DNA of 64,000 bases from Cristatella mucedo (lineage: Eukaryota; Bryozoa; Phylactolaemata; Cristatellidae): positions 14,674,001 through 14,738,000 of the forward strand of contig WPIO01000003.1 of assembly GCA_009760855.2 (NCBI GenBank). The letters are read 5' to 3'. Under the pieces are notes generated by a model, which did not search any database, was not told the origin of the DNA, and saw nothing but the letters and a program-made list of their open reading frames with translations. Made by a program: the position numbers and the translations under genes. Of the stretch, positions 22,229 through 34,700 are shown piece after piece. How positions within the stretch are numbered: the first letter of the stretch is position 1; each line of letters opens with the position of its first letter.

Positions 22229-23560
22229 TCAAAAGTTTTTAAACTGACTCTTCCTCGACTTTCTGCTATGCTCAGCAGCTGGGTGGTGATGCTTCAGGCT
22301 CCAACAGTATTCGGCCATTGTGTTAACATTCCAGAGGCCTTGATATCTACGCTTCATTTCACGTATATCTTGATGGAACCTCTCAACTTGTTCCTCTCTG
22401 AATGCTCCTAAATTTGATGAAAAATAGTCAAAGTGAGAGTTTAGAAAATGTATCTTAACACTCATCCTGCTGCCAAGTGCCGCCTAGCGTTGAATCAAGT
22501 TCTCAACGATTAGGGCGTAGTCGGCTGACTTGCGATTGCCGAGAACTTTCCCTACTATACACTTACATTCATTTTATGTCTGCAGCTCTAACACAGTACT
22601 GAAGAGCGTCAGCGCTACTACCCCATGGACATAAAAATACCGATTTTTGCGTAGCCGCCTTGAAGTCCAAGCTGAAGAGCAATGACCATTTGATCGCAGC
22701 ATATTCGACTCTGATTTTGATCATATTTGGTTTAAAATGTGGTTCGATAAATCCATGAAGAGTCTCCACTCAGTTGGATCTTTTCCATTTTATTAACTAG
22801 ACCTTCGACGCTGCTAAGATAGATTAGCGAATGTTGGCTAAATCCACTCTACAGCCAGAGCGCCAGACGGTTTCACCTTGACCTGGACTTCAGTGCTGGC
22901 TGACTCAGGGTGCCACTCTATTTTCAAAGCTGCAGACCACTGCTGATTGGTTGATTATCACGTGTACCAAGGCCACATCAGCTACGGCTGATCAGGACGT
23001 GATCATGGAGAGAAGCCAATAGTATTAAGATAAGTATGCATGATGGCTTGCTCAACCAATAGTGATTACTTAGGATTAGTATATACAGACTTGGTTTGTC
23101 ACTTATTCTTAGTTCGTATTTGCTACGTTCGACGGTCTGTTTGCCAGTTTTTTTAATTAAACACCGTCATTCTCTCAAACATTGATTGGGGAATGGCTTC
23201 ACGGCAGCACTGCATCTCATAGCGAATCCTTCGTCAAAAAGTGCTGAATGAACTCTTTTTCAATTGGTTTATACCACAAAAATGTAATACCCATAGCAAG
23301 ATAGTTCTCTTTTAATCTAGAACCAGGGAATTCAGCCGTCTTTTGAAAGGTCTGGATCTCTCACTAAGTCATCAAGATCAGATTTCGACATTAGTTTAGG
23401 CGTTGTTACATTCAAAGCATCATATATGTCATCAACGTCACTTTGATTTGAACTCGAATCACTGTCAGCCAATACATCATCAAATGTAACATGTGGAACC
23501 GGAGCTCCTACCTCATCACTGTGCCTTACAGGTCGGTTCGCTTACGGTAGATTTGGTTGC
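22229..23560 (-). pseudogene. Decayed member of a dispersed metazoan gene family ('ERFHQDI' type), disrupted
   Basis: Minus strand, in order: SKSDLDDLVRDPDLSK and AEFPGSRLKENYLAMG (about 23.3-23.4 kb), TEWRLFMD and MVIALQLGLQGGYAKIG in different frames (22.6-22.8 kb), then KSADYALIVENLIQR and an open stretch FLNSHFDYFSSNLG, EEQVERFHQDIREMKRRYQG, MAEYCWSLKHHHP (22229-22465). From general knowledge, this order matches an uncharacterised multi-copy protein family of animals, probably carried by mobile DNA. Several stops and frameshifts and a 388-bp insertion break it. Function unknown. Confidence 0.72.
22832..23219 (+). mobile_element. Dispersed ~388-bp element (copy 2), inserted in the pseudogene
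   Basis: Aligned with 11557-11925. Flanked by TAGCGAA at 22825-22831 and 23220-23226, a likely target duplication. Starts TG and ends CA, no clear terminal inverted repeat beyond that. Confidence 0.72.
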
Positions 23561-24239
23561 GTTTCGTTTCCGTCAGCTCACTTGTTTGCATCAATACTGT
23601 GCCTAAGGAACCTTTCACTGGCCACCAAAGACCTGGGCAATAACAAAGCAAAATTGGGAAGAGACCGAACGCGTAAACCCGACTGAACCCTTTACCTATC
23701 TAAAAAAAAGGGACTGTTTCAAGCACTGGAATGATGCTCGCAGCCCCACAAGCCTGTGGAGTCTCTCTTGAATGTGGCACGTTGTGGGCTGATCTGTAGA
23801 CAGTTTGTGACTTTTCTAGATAGAGCGATCGAAATTTCAGTAATGGTGTAAATGTATTTTTGTCTGGACAGATCTAAATGGGCCTGCTGGGTGGCTCACC
23901 GCCCGTCTAGCTTAAGGGACTCAAAATGGAGGTTTCATGTTAAAGAGTTTTAATAATAATAAGACATTTGTATAGCAACCAAAGACAGCCAAATTCCTGT
24001 TCGGGCTCTTTAAAACTCGATGCAAGAGGAACGATAGCAGTTGGCTAAAGGAATGCAACGGAAAGTCTAACCCTCCAAGTCGGCTCTACCGGCACCTCTC
24101 CCGTAGCCTCTGCAAGGATTCTGAGTGTCGTTTATCATAATGACTTCTAATTCGATGGGTACAACAGCATCACAGTCAAGTCTGCTTAATTTCACCTGCG
24201 TTCAATAAACGGCTTATTTAGAAGAGGAAAACGCAACCA
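23561..24239. other. Mostly unassigned DNA with one LINE-tail-like fragment
   Basis: 23950-24010 (aataataataagacatttgtatagcaacc) looks like an inverted LINE tail variant. Nothing else recognised. Confidence 0.45.
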
Positions 24240-25582
24240 AGCTATTTCATACCTCAGTGACATCCTGGCTAGACTTCCATGAATCACTAGTTGTCATCAC
24301 TACTGTGATCACGACAATCGCTACTGTGATCACTACAATCACTACTGTGCGCCCTCGCGCAGACGGCCTATGGTTTACCACAGACATTAAACTAGCCAGG
24401 TCTAATAAGCGTAAGCTTTCAAAAGCCTACCAAAGATCAGGACTGACTGTCCATCGACAGGCATATGAAGGCTACTGTAGGTCGTACCAATCGATCATAG
24501 CAAAGGCCAAGTCTAGCTTCTGTGAAAACATTGTTGAATCTCAGATGCACAATCCAAAGATGCTGATGTCGACGATCAACCATCTCAACCGCTCCCAGAC
24601 TAGCTCCTTACCTGATGATCCTTGTGATGATCTAGCCGATCGCTTCTCTCGATTCGTTGTGCAGAAGATAGACAAGATCACGGAGTCCATCCCTGCGATG
24701 ACAACATCCTCCCTAGAATGCTGTTCCCCGATTCCTGGCTGCACCTCAATGTCTGCATTTAAGCAGGTCACTAGTGATCTCGTCCTGAAGTTCGTATCTC
24801 AATCAAAGAACACAACAAGTCCTCTGGACCCTATCCCCACTGTCCTGCTCCTACATGGCATTGATCTGCTGCTGCCATGCATAACTAACATCATTAATAT
24901 GTCATTAGCCTCAGGTCATGTCCCAGCACCTTTCAAAAAAGCTGTAGTCAGGCCACTTCTCAAGAAAGTGGCACTAGACCAAGAGAACTTGAGCAGCTAC
25001 CGCACAGTCTCCCTTCTACTATCCCTATCAAAGATATTGGAATGGGTCGTGGCGGACCAGCTGAACTCATACAATGAAACTTCAAACGTTACTAGTAAGT
25101 TCCAGTCTGGCTTTAGAGCTAATCACTCCACAGAGTCAGCATTCCTTAGGGTGTACAACGACCTATTTAGGAATGCAAACAAAGGTCAAGTGTTTCTGCT
25201 TGTTTTGCACGATCTTTAGGTAGCTTTTAATACTATCTATCACAAAGTTCTTTAAGAGCGCCTCTCATCTCGCCTTGGCATCACTGGCACTGCTCTGCAA
25301 TGGTTCAGGTCCTATCTCAGTGGGAGACTCCAGAGTATTGACGTGAATGGACAAAGATCGTCCGAGGTACCTGGGAAATATGGGGTACCACAGGGCTCCG
25401 TGCTGGGTCCAGTTCTTTTCACGGTGTATACTCTCCCTCTTGCTGATGTGATTGCCAAGCACAATCTAGGCTTTCACTTTTATGCGGATGACACTCAGTT
25501 GTACCTTTGCTTTGATCCCTCCCAGCCTTCGAGCACCTCGAATTCTCTCAACTCACTTGCTGCATGTATTGATGACATCCGC
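24240..25582 (+). mobile_element. Family A LINE, 5' portion (linker and reverse transcriptase), interrupted
   Basis: It begins with a short tandem repeat (ctactgtgatcac type, 24296-24350), then encodes GLWFTTDIKLARSNKR, the polymerase N-terminal region (KSSFCENIVESQ, LKKVALDQENLSSYR), SKFQSGFRANHSTESAFLRV, after stops GVPQGSVLGPVLF and FHFYADDTQLYLCFD. A TAG at 25217-25219 and a second stop break the frame before the catalytic box. The frame runs to IDDIR and is cut at 25582 by the family B insertion; it resumes at 29063. Confidence 0.9.
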
Positions 25583-25583
25583 A

Positions 25584-28500
25584 ATGTATCTCCGTCAGTA
25601 ACTCCACAAGGTCATAAAGACCATGTGGGTGTTTTGGACCAAGGTCATAAAAACCAGGAGAGTTTTTTATAGCGCACTCACAGCCTAAGCGGCTTTCGGT
25701 ACGCATTCGGTAGCCAACAGACTTCGTCTCACGCAACAAAGAGAAAGTGGGAAGCATAGCAGAGTTAGGAGAGCAGTTGAGGTAGTGAGTAGCATAGAAG
25801 TAGCAGTTCAGGACCGCTGAAAAAGATGTGCCATAGTTGGCAATTGGAGAGTAGATGTCGTTGCGTAAGAATTGTGGAAGCGAGTTCCACAGTCTAGGAC
25901 CTGCAGAGCTAAAGCTTCTGTCGCCAACTGTCTTTAAGCGGAGGAATGGGACAGCTAATTTATTGTCCACACAGGACCTGAGGGCGCGAACAGGCTGAAA
26001 CTGATGTAGCAGTTCAGCTAGATACGAAGGAGCCAAGCCGTGGCGGGCCTTGTGGGTCAGCGTAAGAACTTTGCTCTGTATCCTTTGCTCAACCGGCAAC
26101 CATCCTAGCTCTTTCAGCAAAGAAGACACGTGCTCAAACCACCGGGACTTGAAGACCAGCCTTGCAGCCATATTCATAGTCCGCTGTAGTGGCATAATAG
26201 CTTTCTTCGGTAGCCCAGCCAAAAGGGAATTACAATAATCAAGCCGAGACAGAACTAAAGAGCTAGTTAAATTTTTTACAAGCCACTGTGGGAGACAGCT
26301 TCTAATCTTGGATAGGGATCGGATGTGATGGCTAGCTGTAGAGGCAGTCTTCTGAATGAAGCTTTTGAAATTGAGGCAGCTGTCGAACACGACACCTAGA
26401 TTACGAGCATGTGGTGAAGGTCGCACAATAGCATCACCTATTAGAACAGCAAAGCCTTTTAATCTAGCCACACGCTTAGGGTGTCCTATGAGAAGCAGTT
26501 CGGTTTTATTGTCATTTAATTTCAGGAAGTTTTCCGACATCCAGAATCGAATATCGGCAAGGCGAGCATTCAGTTTCTCAGTTGCTGCAGCAGATTCCGA
26601 CGGTTTAAATGACAAATACAGCTGAGTATCGTCAGCATAGAAGTGATATCCTATTCCATGGGCCTTAATCACTTTTCCCATAGGTTGCGTATAAATAGAG
26701 AACAGCAAGGGACCAAGTACAGACCCTTGAGGGACTCCACAGGTGACCCTTCTCATGTCTGAGACCTGACCCCCACACGACACGGATTGAACACGATCAG
26801 ACAAGTATGATTTAAACCACGCCAGTGCTTCGTCTGCCAGACCGATCGTTGTTCTCAATCGTTCAAGCAGAACTTCGTGATCAATGGTGTCGAAGGCAGC
26901 AGGCAGATCTAGCAGAGCTAGGGCAGTGACATTCCCGTCGTCGTTGCCACGTAGAATGTCATTGTTAACACGAAGGAGAGCAGTTTTAGTAGAGTGCTGC
27001 CTCTTGAAACCTGATTGAAATGTTTCTGACATTCCATTATTTTCAATATGTTCAACTAGCTGCTTAGCAACCATTTTTTCAAGAATCTGATAAGAAGAAG
27101 GGAAAATGGATGATAGTTTGCTAGGACCTCTGTGTCTAATCCAGGCTTTTTAAGAATAGGTCTAACGATTGCCGATTTGAAGGACTTGGGGACGACCCCT
27201 TTTCCCAAAGAAGCATTAAAAATCTTGGTTATGGCAGGGCTAAGTTGGTCTGCAAGTGAAGACCACAGAGATGAAGGTATAGGGTCTTCAGGAGACGAGC
27301 TCTTTTTGCTAGACCTTATTAAGGCAGCCACATCACAGGCAGAAACATCAGAGAACCTTTTAAGAAAGGTCACAGGTTGAGGAACGGCGATTGCTTTGGT
27401 CGGAGGGGGCTTAATGGAGGCACGAATGTGCACAATTTTTTCAGTAAAGAAGACTGAAAACTTTTCGGCGGAGCCCTTAATATCTGGGGAGTCAGACCTG
27501 ACAGCATTGGCCAGTAAATGGTTTACTGTCTTATAAATCTGTTTAGTGTCCAACTGGCAGGAATTTAGTTTTCTAATGAAAAAAGAAGCCCTGGCTTTTT
27601 AAGCTTTCGGGTGTAAACTCGAAGGAAGTTTTTAAAATTGACTAGGTCTGCCTCAGACCCTGATTTCTTGAAACGACGTTCCAGCCTGCGCTTAACACGG
27701 CGCATCTTAAGGAGTTTTTTTGTAAATTGAAAGCAATCTCGACGACTTTGAACACGGATAGAGCGAACGGGAGCATGCTTGTCAAGAGCACTCCTGAGTG
27801 TCATGTTCATCGCATCAGTGAGGGTATCGAGGCTGCCGGTCGAGTCTGAATGCAGATCAAGAAGGCCTGCATCACAAACAGATTTCAAAAACTTGTCCAA
27901 GTCAACGCTTTGTAAGTTACGTCGTTTGGCAAATTCGACATTGCGCTGCACATACGAGGGAGCAGGAACAGTAAACGAGACCGAACAATGATCTGAGAGG
28001 GTTAGTGGGCACACCACAAAGTCAGTGGGGAGGACATCCTTAGTGATCACGAGATCTAGAATGTGGCCACCGACGTGGGTGCTATGATTAACGTGTTGGG
28101 CCAAACCAAGATTCTCCAGTCAAGAAATGAGCGGACCTGGCTGTTGCTAGGGTTGTCAACATGAATATTGAAGTCTCCTACAATCAGTAGCGGCCGGTCA
28201 CACTCAAATATTTTAGCGAGGAACTCTGAAAATTCCTCTATAAACAAGTTTAGACAGCCAGAAGGAGACCGGTATATCACAACGGTGAGAGGCATTGTCT
28301 TTGATGAAGACCTGATAGCAACCGATTCAAACGATGACCCGTGCGAGAAACTGCACATTTTATAGCTAAACGATTCGCGAACAACAATTGCAACCCCGCC
28401 ACCAACCTTGTCAGAACGCGTGGACTGATAGAATGAGAACCCGGGTGGGGTGGTCTCGGGAATACAGCTACTGGAACAGGGCGTCATCCAGGTTTCGGTA

Positions 28501-29062
28501 AGCAGAAATGCATCTAGCTTCTCCTGGACCACCTGATCGCGGATAAGTAACCCCTTGGTTTTTAGCGAGCGGACATTTAGTAGGCGGAATTTAAGAGGTT
28601 GTCGAACAACTGGGCGACGGCGATGAAGTGGCTCGTATTCTCTACCGTTTGCGTCCGGCCCGGCGGACGCTGGCTCTTCGAATTTGAATTGGACCTTGGT
28701 AACGGCCGTGGGACGACGTTTCACAACGTGCTGGGCTACAGCGGGTGGGCTACTACCGCAACAAGTACTATTTAGCGCTTTAAACTTACGAGTCGTAGGT
28801 TTGATAGCCGAGCTGTTGATGGGGCGAACGCAGGATGCAGGTAGGTTCTCACTGACCCGCCGGAGAAGGCCCGCCGGTAGGTATCGACTAATGGCGACAT
28901 CGCATCTTATGCTAAGCAGGTCCTGTTTTGTGTAGCATATCCGAGGACAGCTCATAAATAGTCACAGCGAAGATAGCAGCGGAATACCCGAAGGTATTAC
29001 GGAGAAATCAAGTAAAGGTCCACACCACGCTAGGGGTCGCCCGAGGCCGCTCTTTAGCGCGG
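25584..29062 (-). mobile_element. Near-complete L2/CR1-like LINE (family B) inserted in a family A LINE
   Basis: A 3.48-kb element with a ~107-nt 5' leader, one long ORF and a 3'UTR ending ggagatacatt, the same end as the copies at 14854 and 18506. TSD ATCCGC at 25577-25582 and 29063-29068 (7 bp if one A is counted). It lacks a poly(A) or (ATT)n tail, unlike family A. No separate ORF1 is seen; either this lineage has one ORF or the 5' end is truncated. Confidence 0.93.
25763..28955 (-). pseudogene. LINE family B ORF: APE-type endonuclease and reverse transcriptase, three frameshifts
   Basis: Starts at ATG 28955 with CYTKQDLLSIR, typical of L2-type N-termini. Endonuclease motifs: LLNVRSL, LLTETW, VGDFNIHVD, and, after a frameshift near 28.12 kb, LSDHCSV. 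A second shift lies in an A run near 27.60 kb and a third near 27.08 kb. Reverse transcriptase motifs: FQSGFKRQHSTKTALLRV, PAAFDTIDHEVLLERL, GVPQGSVLGPLLF, FYADDTQLYLSF (catalytic YADD intact), LKLNDNKTELLLIG, GWLPVEQRIQSKVLTLT, RLWNSLPQFLRND. Three indels and few other defects point to a recent but dead copy. The exact stop is not certain because the frame runs on into the 3'UTR. Confidence 0.92.
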
Positions 29063-29993
29063 ATCCGCACATGGATGGCAGCAAATTTTCTTTAACTAAA
29101 CGATGATAAAACTAACTTAGTAGTTATGGGCAAACCCTGTCTGATTCAGAAACTGGAAAGGCTGATGCTCAAAATTGGCTCTACATACTCCAGATAACCT
29201 CTCGTTAGACGACTTGATCAGCCCCACAATCAAGACTGCTTACTTTCAGCTACACAACATCGCTGAAATTCGGGCTTGTTTAGATAAGGATATCACGTCT
29301 AAGTTGGTCAACGCTTATGTGGCATCCCGTCTTGACTTCTGCAACTCACTGCTTGCTGGCCTACCGGCATGTGCAATCAGGCGATTGCAGCTGGTGCAAA
29401 ACTCTGCAGCTAGGCTTGTCTGTCGTGAGCGTCTCAGTTGCCACATCACACCACTTCTCGCCAACATGCACTGGCTACCAGTCAAGCAACGGATCGACTT
29501 CAACGTTTTGTCGCTCACTTTTATATCAGTTCATTCTTTGGCTCCTGCCTATCTCTCAGATGTACTCCCCACGGAGCTAAGCATTGTACCACCAGCTTTT
29601 CGGAATCCAACAGTTTACCAATACCTCGTACAAACCTCAAATCCTTTGGAGACCGTGCATTTAGTTTGTATCCTTCGAAAGCCTGGAATTCACTCCCGAC
29701 TTGTCACGACATCCCTGACTTGACCACATTAAAAAAGAACTTAAAAACACCTATTTAGCAAAGCATTTAGTAGGTTCGTATGATTCGTCCTTCATGTGCT
29801 TATTGTATGCTGTTACTAACCACGCTTGCATGGTGATCCTGTGAATGTCACCCCTAACCGTGTTATTCATGTTGTTTATCGAGCATACTCACCATTCAAT
29901 CGTGTTTTCCTTTACAGCAAATGTACAGCGCCTAGAAAGAGATTGAGTTCTCTGAGAGCGCTTTATCAAGTTCATTGTTATTATTATTATTAT
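29063..29993 (+). mobile_element. Family A LINE, 3' portion (continues 24240-25582)
   Basis: Resumes with the ICTWMAANFL-type codons, KLNDDKTNL region, then an open 182-codon stretch with TIKTAYFQLHNIAEIRACLD, SRLDFCNSLLAGLPACAIRR, RLSCHITPLLANMHWLPVKQ, then 3'UTR and cgcctagaaagagattgagttctctgagagcgctttatc plus (ATT)n ending at about 29993. Confidence 0.92.
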
Positions 29994-30516
29994 TGATGTA
30001 ATTACTTGTAAGTCTTGCTGCCCAAATATTTCGAGCCTTTGGTTGCCAAACTTATAACTGGGTCGAGAGGGCTACAAACTTCTTATACCTAGAATAGACG
30101 TGTGTCTACACACTACTTTCAGAATCGCTCTTTATTTGAGCGATATGGTTAGAATCGTATTATTCACGTACAGATGCCAACTAGCTGCTTCGGCAAACCA
30201 CCATGTCATGCTGCTGACCAATATGCTTTACATGTATTTAATCTGAGGAACAATCAACTCGTAACAATGGTTTCAATCTAGTCACTGCCATTGCCTCGAT
30301 TATTTGAATCACTATAGGAACAAACAAATGCGTTAGAAGAGAAATAACGCCAATGCTCGAAGATATCGAACAGCAAACGGGTCCAGGAGTTGCTACTCCA
30401 TTGTGCATGAGAGCTCCTTGCCCTGCTGAGCTTTGCCACGAGACAGCATCTCGTTGAAGTAAGGGGTGAGGGTGCAGTGGTTACAAGAACAGCAACACTT
30501 GCAGCAGATGTTTATG
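29994..30516. other. Unassigned DNA between LINE and receptor 3' end
   Basis: No feature recognised. Confidence 0.45.
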
Positions 30517-30522
30517 TTTATT
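30517..30522 (-). terminator. Candidate poly(A) signal AATAAA for the long receptor isoform
   Basis: First clear minus-strand AATAAA I see downstream of the exon 13 stop, giving a 3'UTR of about 480 nt. The 3'UTR region (30523-31003) shows no repeat I recognise. Confidence 0.4.
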
Positions 30523-31003
30523 GATAAGTACTTTACACAGTTAAAAATAATTGCGTCTTACCACTGGCCCAGAGCTGTCACTTTGGCAGGCACAAAGCAT
30601 AGTGATGACCGCTAAGCTGTACATGAAAAACACAGCCGCACCACTTTTTCACGATAATAAAGAACGAACGAGTACAGAGAATAGCGGCATGAACATCCGA
30701 TATCGCCGAATTGCACACGGCATGCAGTTAAGTCATTTCGAGAAGTATACCAAGTGCTCCTGCTAGGAATAAATAATTAAGACAGCAGATCAATCTTATA
30801 GCGACGGCTATGCCCCATAGAGCTGGGGTGAGTAGCACCAACGCATTGTGCAGCAATATATCAGTGTGCTGTCCTATATGAAAAATGGAAAAGGAGCCCC
30901 GCGTTGACAGAACCCTTCTGAGTCCGGGTAAAACTTTCTCTGTCTTAGTATGGGCAGCAGATCTTAAGGAATTCCTCCGTCGATGCAATGCTTGCTGCTC
31001 CCA

Positions 31004-31143
31004 TCAAACGATGACTTCATATAACACCCTTTTAGCCTGCTTGCTGTCAGTAGCAGAAGTGGCATCACTCTCAGCTACACTGACCTGAGGATGGTATGGA
31101 GGTGGCTCAGACACTGACGAACTGTCATCCCTTTGGAATCCAT
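31004..31143 (-). CDS. Receptor exon 13: C-terminal exon with PPPY, ITIM-type motif and hydrophobic C-terminus
   Basis: Acceptor TTTGTAG, phase 1 entry, stop TGA at 31004-31006. It contains EPPPYHPQ (Tyr834; a PPxY-type WW ligand) and ends KRVLYEVIV: Val857-x-Tyr859-x-x-Ile862 is a strict ITIM pattern. The last three residues V-I-V fit a class II PDZ ligand. A CAG|GTCAGT donor-like site lies inside the exon just after HPQ; if it is used, the last ~26 residues would be replaced. Confidence 0.8.
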
Positions 31144-31612
31144 CTACAAATAAACATGCAATGATAAATTATAGCAGTATCACACATGCATGCACGCACA
31201 CACACCCACTGACAGACATACACTTTTACTTATTAGCTGAAATTAATTCCTCGAGAGCTACTGACGGCTCGGGAACAAAATAGAATTGCCATAAATAGCC
31301 AGGAATATTGTAACAAATAAAGATATGAGCTGATGAGGCAGCCACGATTGGATCTCACCACGTCAACAAATTGCCAGTAGGCCATAGAGCTTTCTTACCA
31401 AGTTCGTCAATGTCGTCAAAGTTGTAGCCGGGTATGCCTTTTGCAGCACTAGCGGTGATAGGGGCTGGTTGCCGCTTGACCCCGACTGAGGCATAAGTGT
31501 AATCGTGACGCTGCGGATTGTTGTTGGCTGCAGGATAGAAAACATGCTGACAGCCTCAATCAGAGGATAAGTCGGTCAGGTCAGCATAACCTGATGCAAA
31601 CTGGCTAACCAC

Positions 31613-31700
<88 letters not shown>

Positions 31701-34700
31701 AGGACATGAACCAGAGGCAATAGCAGGATACAAAAAATTCTGAATGAAAGTGATTGTAGCATGCGATAACCAATGAATTGGTGGCTACAAAACTGATACT
31801 AACACGGAGCACATCCCGACTAAAATAAAAATGATGCAACTTACGAAGGTCCTGATCGTGAATCTGAGTACCATCATGGGAAAGATCATCTTCACCTTCA
31901 CCAATAAAATTTGGATTAGCATACAACTGATCCCTTACATAGCTTGCATATGGCGGCTCGTTGGCATTTAACACTGCACCGCTGCAATGTAGTACAGAAG
32001 TATTACTACTCATGTCCATAACTCACGAAAGGCTGATAGTCGGCAGACATTGGTACATATAAATAACATTAATAATGATAATAATACATTTGCATAGCAC
32101 CCTGGGAACTTTATCTCTTTCATCTTTATAACTTTACATATGACAACAGTAAAATCGATATAGAAACTGAGGAAGCACAACTACCTCTTAGTATTGAACG
32201 AGCAGAGAATATGCCACACACATATACCACACACACAAAAGAGACTAAGGTCGGCCTACTCAACCATCTCATTTATACAGTGAGCAGAGAGCTTTAGTGG
32301 CTATCACTATGCCTGCTTATGGTACGACTCGAAACCAAGATCTGGGTCGTAAGGCAACCTACCGCTGGGAAAACTATGACCCATTGGCAAGATGAGCAAC
32401 TGAAAGTGAAACGAATGCTTGATAATTTAACGAGCACTCAAGGAGGCAGGCCATCGGGTTTCGCCCAACAGTAACTTATTCCCTCACCAACCCGCATGTG
32501 GCAAGCTCTTACAGCAGATGATTCTGTACATACTTTTGTCCATTGCATGTGGGGTGACGAACGATAAGGCTATGTTACACAAATGAGGTTGTCAAATCAG
32601 CTGGAATATACTTTCACTTTTAAATAGAAAGCTTGGATTGTTGATATAATGCTGAAGTCGACGGCTAGAAAATATAAAATCTACATAAAAAGAAGAGAGA
32701 TACAGGGTAGTCAGTAACTCAGCAACTCTAAGGGTGGACGTACCAACGCTCTCTGAGATACTTGGAAAGGAAGCAGTGAGCAAACACGGAGAGACAAGGG
32801 AGTGGAACAAGAAGAAAAAGAGAGCCTTAAAAGATAGGTAGGAAATGTCAATGTGTCGTTACTTTTTGAGGCACACAAGACTGTTTTGCAAGAGCTTTTG
32901 GCCTTTGGCTGGAAAACAACTAAGCATACGTGAGTAGGGAAACAACCAGCCACTGTCATACCAGCGAAATTGCAATTCAAGTTCAAACACGAAATACTCC
33001 GAGTCTTGTTTGCAGGGAAAGACTGCATCTACAGGAAGAGCCGGTTGGTTATTACGCAGATCTGCAGACGTAGCTCTGGGCATGCTGAGATTTGTCGACA
33101 TTTATCAAAATACAAAACTGTTTTCTATTTTTTAATTAATTATTCATAACTCACTAATTACGTCCTGCATGCATTGAGACCTTTAACTAGGGTTGAGAGA
33201 GCAAGATACTCATCCAAATTCACATTTCGAATGTGAGTTCCACGTTCCGTTATTCTTGCGTTTCTATAAAGCGCATACTGAGCCACACAAAAACGGCAAA
33301 GAAAGCGATGATTATCGGTGATCCATGCTCATGCATAGACCACCACAATGCTACAACACGCACGGGATGTGAAACAAGTTGTGGCACCTTACCTTTGTGA
33401 AAAATCGTGTGTGCTGTACATCAATGAGCCCGGTGGACCCTTCTTACGACCTCGACGTCTGACATAGCAAGCAGCTGTGATCACAATTACGATGAGCAAC
33501 ACTGACCCAACAACGACACATGCTATGATGATGACATTGTCTTGGGTCAGTTTCGTCTGGCTGTTTTGTGTACCTGAAAAAATTCACCGGCCGTCGAATT
33601 TTCACCGGCCGTCGAACACGAATAGCGCCGAGCCCTGGACACAGCCTTCACAAAGATGTAACACATGGCACAACCACACTGCAGCAGGTTCAAATGTAGA
33701 TATGGGCAATAGTGCTCTGAGTGAATAAGACTTGGATGCTTAGATCACCGTTCCGTCACCATTGCTGCTCAGACGGACTAGATTCCACAGCTAACAAGAC
33801 AACTCTTTTAAGACCAGAATGAATGCATCAGCTCAGCAAGAGAAATCCTGGTGTGGTGCTGAAATGTTTCAGAGCCAGCTGCAGAGCTTTTTATAGCCAC
33901 ATACTGGACATGTGCTTCTTGATTTCTTGTGGTGGGCGAGGAAGCAGGGGCAAGCGTACTTCCTGTGTTCAAGCATATATCTAACTTTTTATATCAGAGT
34001 AGTCAGTGTGGTTACACAGCAACCAACACTGTAGAAGCAGCATCGTTATGCTAGAGCGGTCAGCAGCCGAGCCAAGCAGCAATAACACAGACTTTAACAT
34101 TGGGATCAGTGTTCCTTGCAACTTGCAAGTAAGCTTCTAGAGAGACTATGCTGAAAAAAACACAGGAAATAAATGCTCAAGAAATTAAAAACAACATAGC
34201 CCAATGGATCCAGCTTGGCGTTTCCAGAAAACAATGATCTAAGACAGGCAACAGGGTAGCACCTAACTTCCACGACAGAACCTGTAAGTCCCCCGTAGGA
34301 CTTATGTCACGTATATTAATAATAATAATAATGCACTTGATAAAGTGTGCTCTTGAACAATCCAACAGACAGTACATATGCTCTGAAGCAACACTACTAG
34401 CTCACCCTCCCCAACTGATTGAATGCAGGGTTGCAACCACCGTTGCAGTGGTTCCAACTGAATAGTCAATTTGAAAATACCGAGCAACTGAAGTTTGTCT
34501 ACAGTGGGACTGCGACCTGTAAGGTTCAGCAATATGCATGTACGTGCAGAGATTTCATGATCTTGCACAAATATAAAGTGCCTAGAAAGAGATTAAAGTC
34601 TCTAAGGGCACTATATAAAATGCATTATTAGTATTACTATTATTAATCCCTACTTGGCTTCTAAGCTACAAAATTCTATCCTCAGAATTAAATAATTGGA

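Noticed and set aside
24257-25219. 320-codon gene
   Set aside because: It is the interrupted reverse transcriptase part of the family A LINE, not a host gene.
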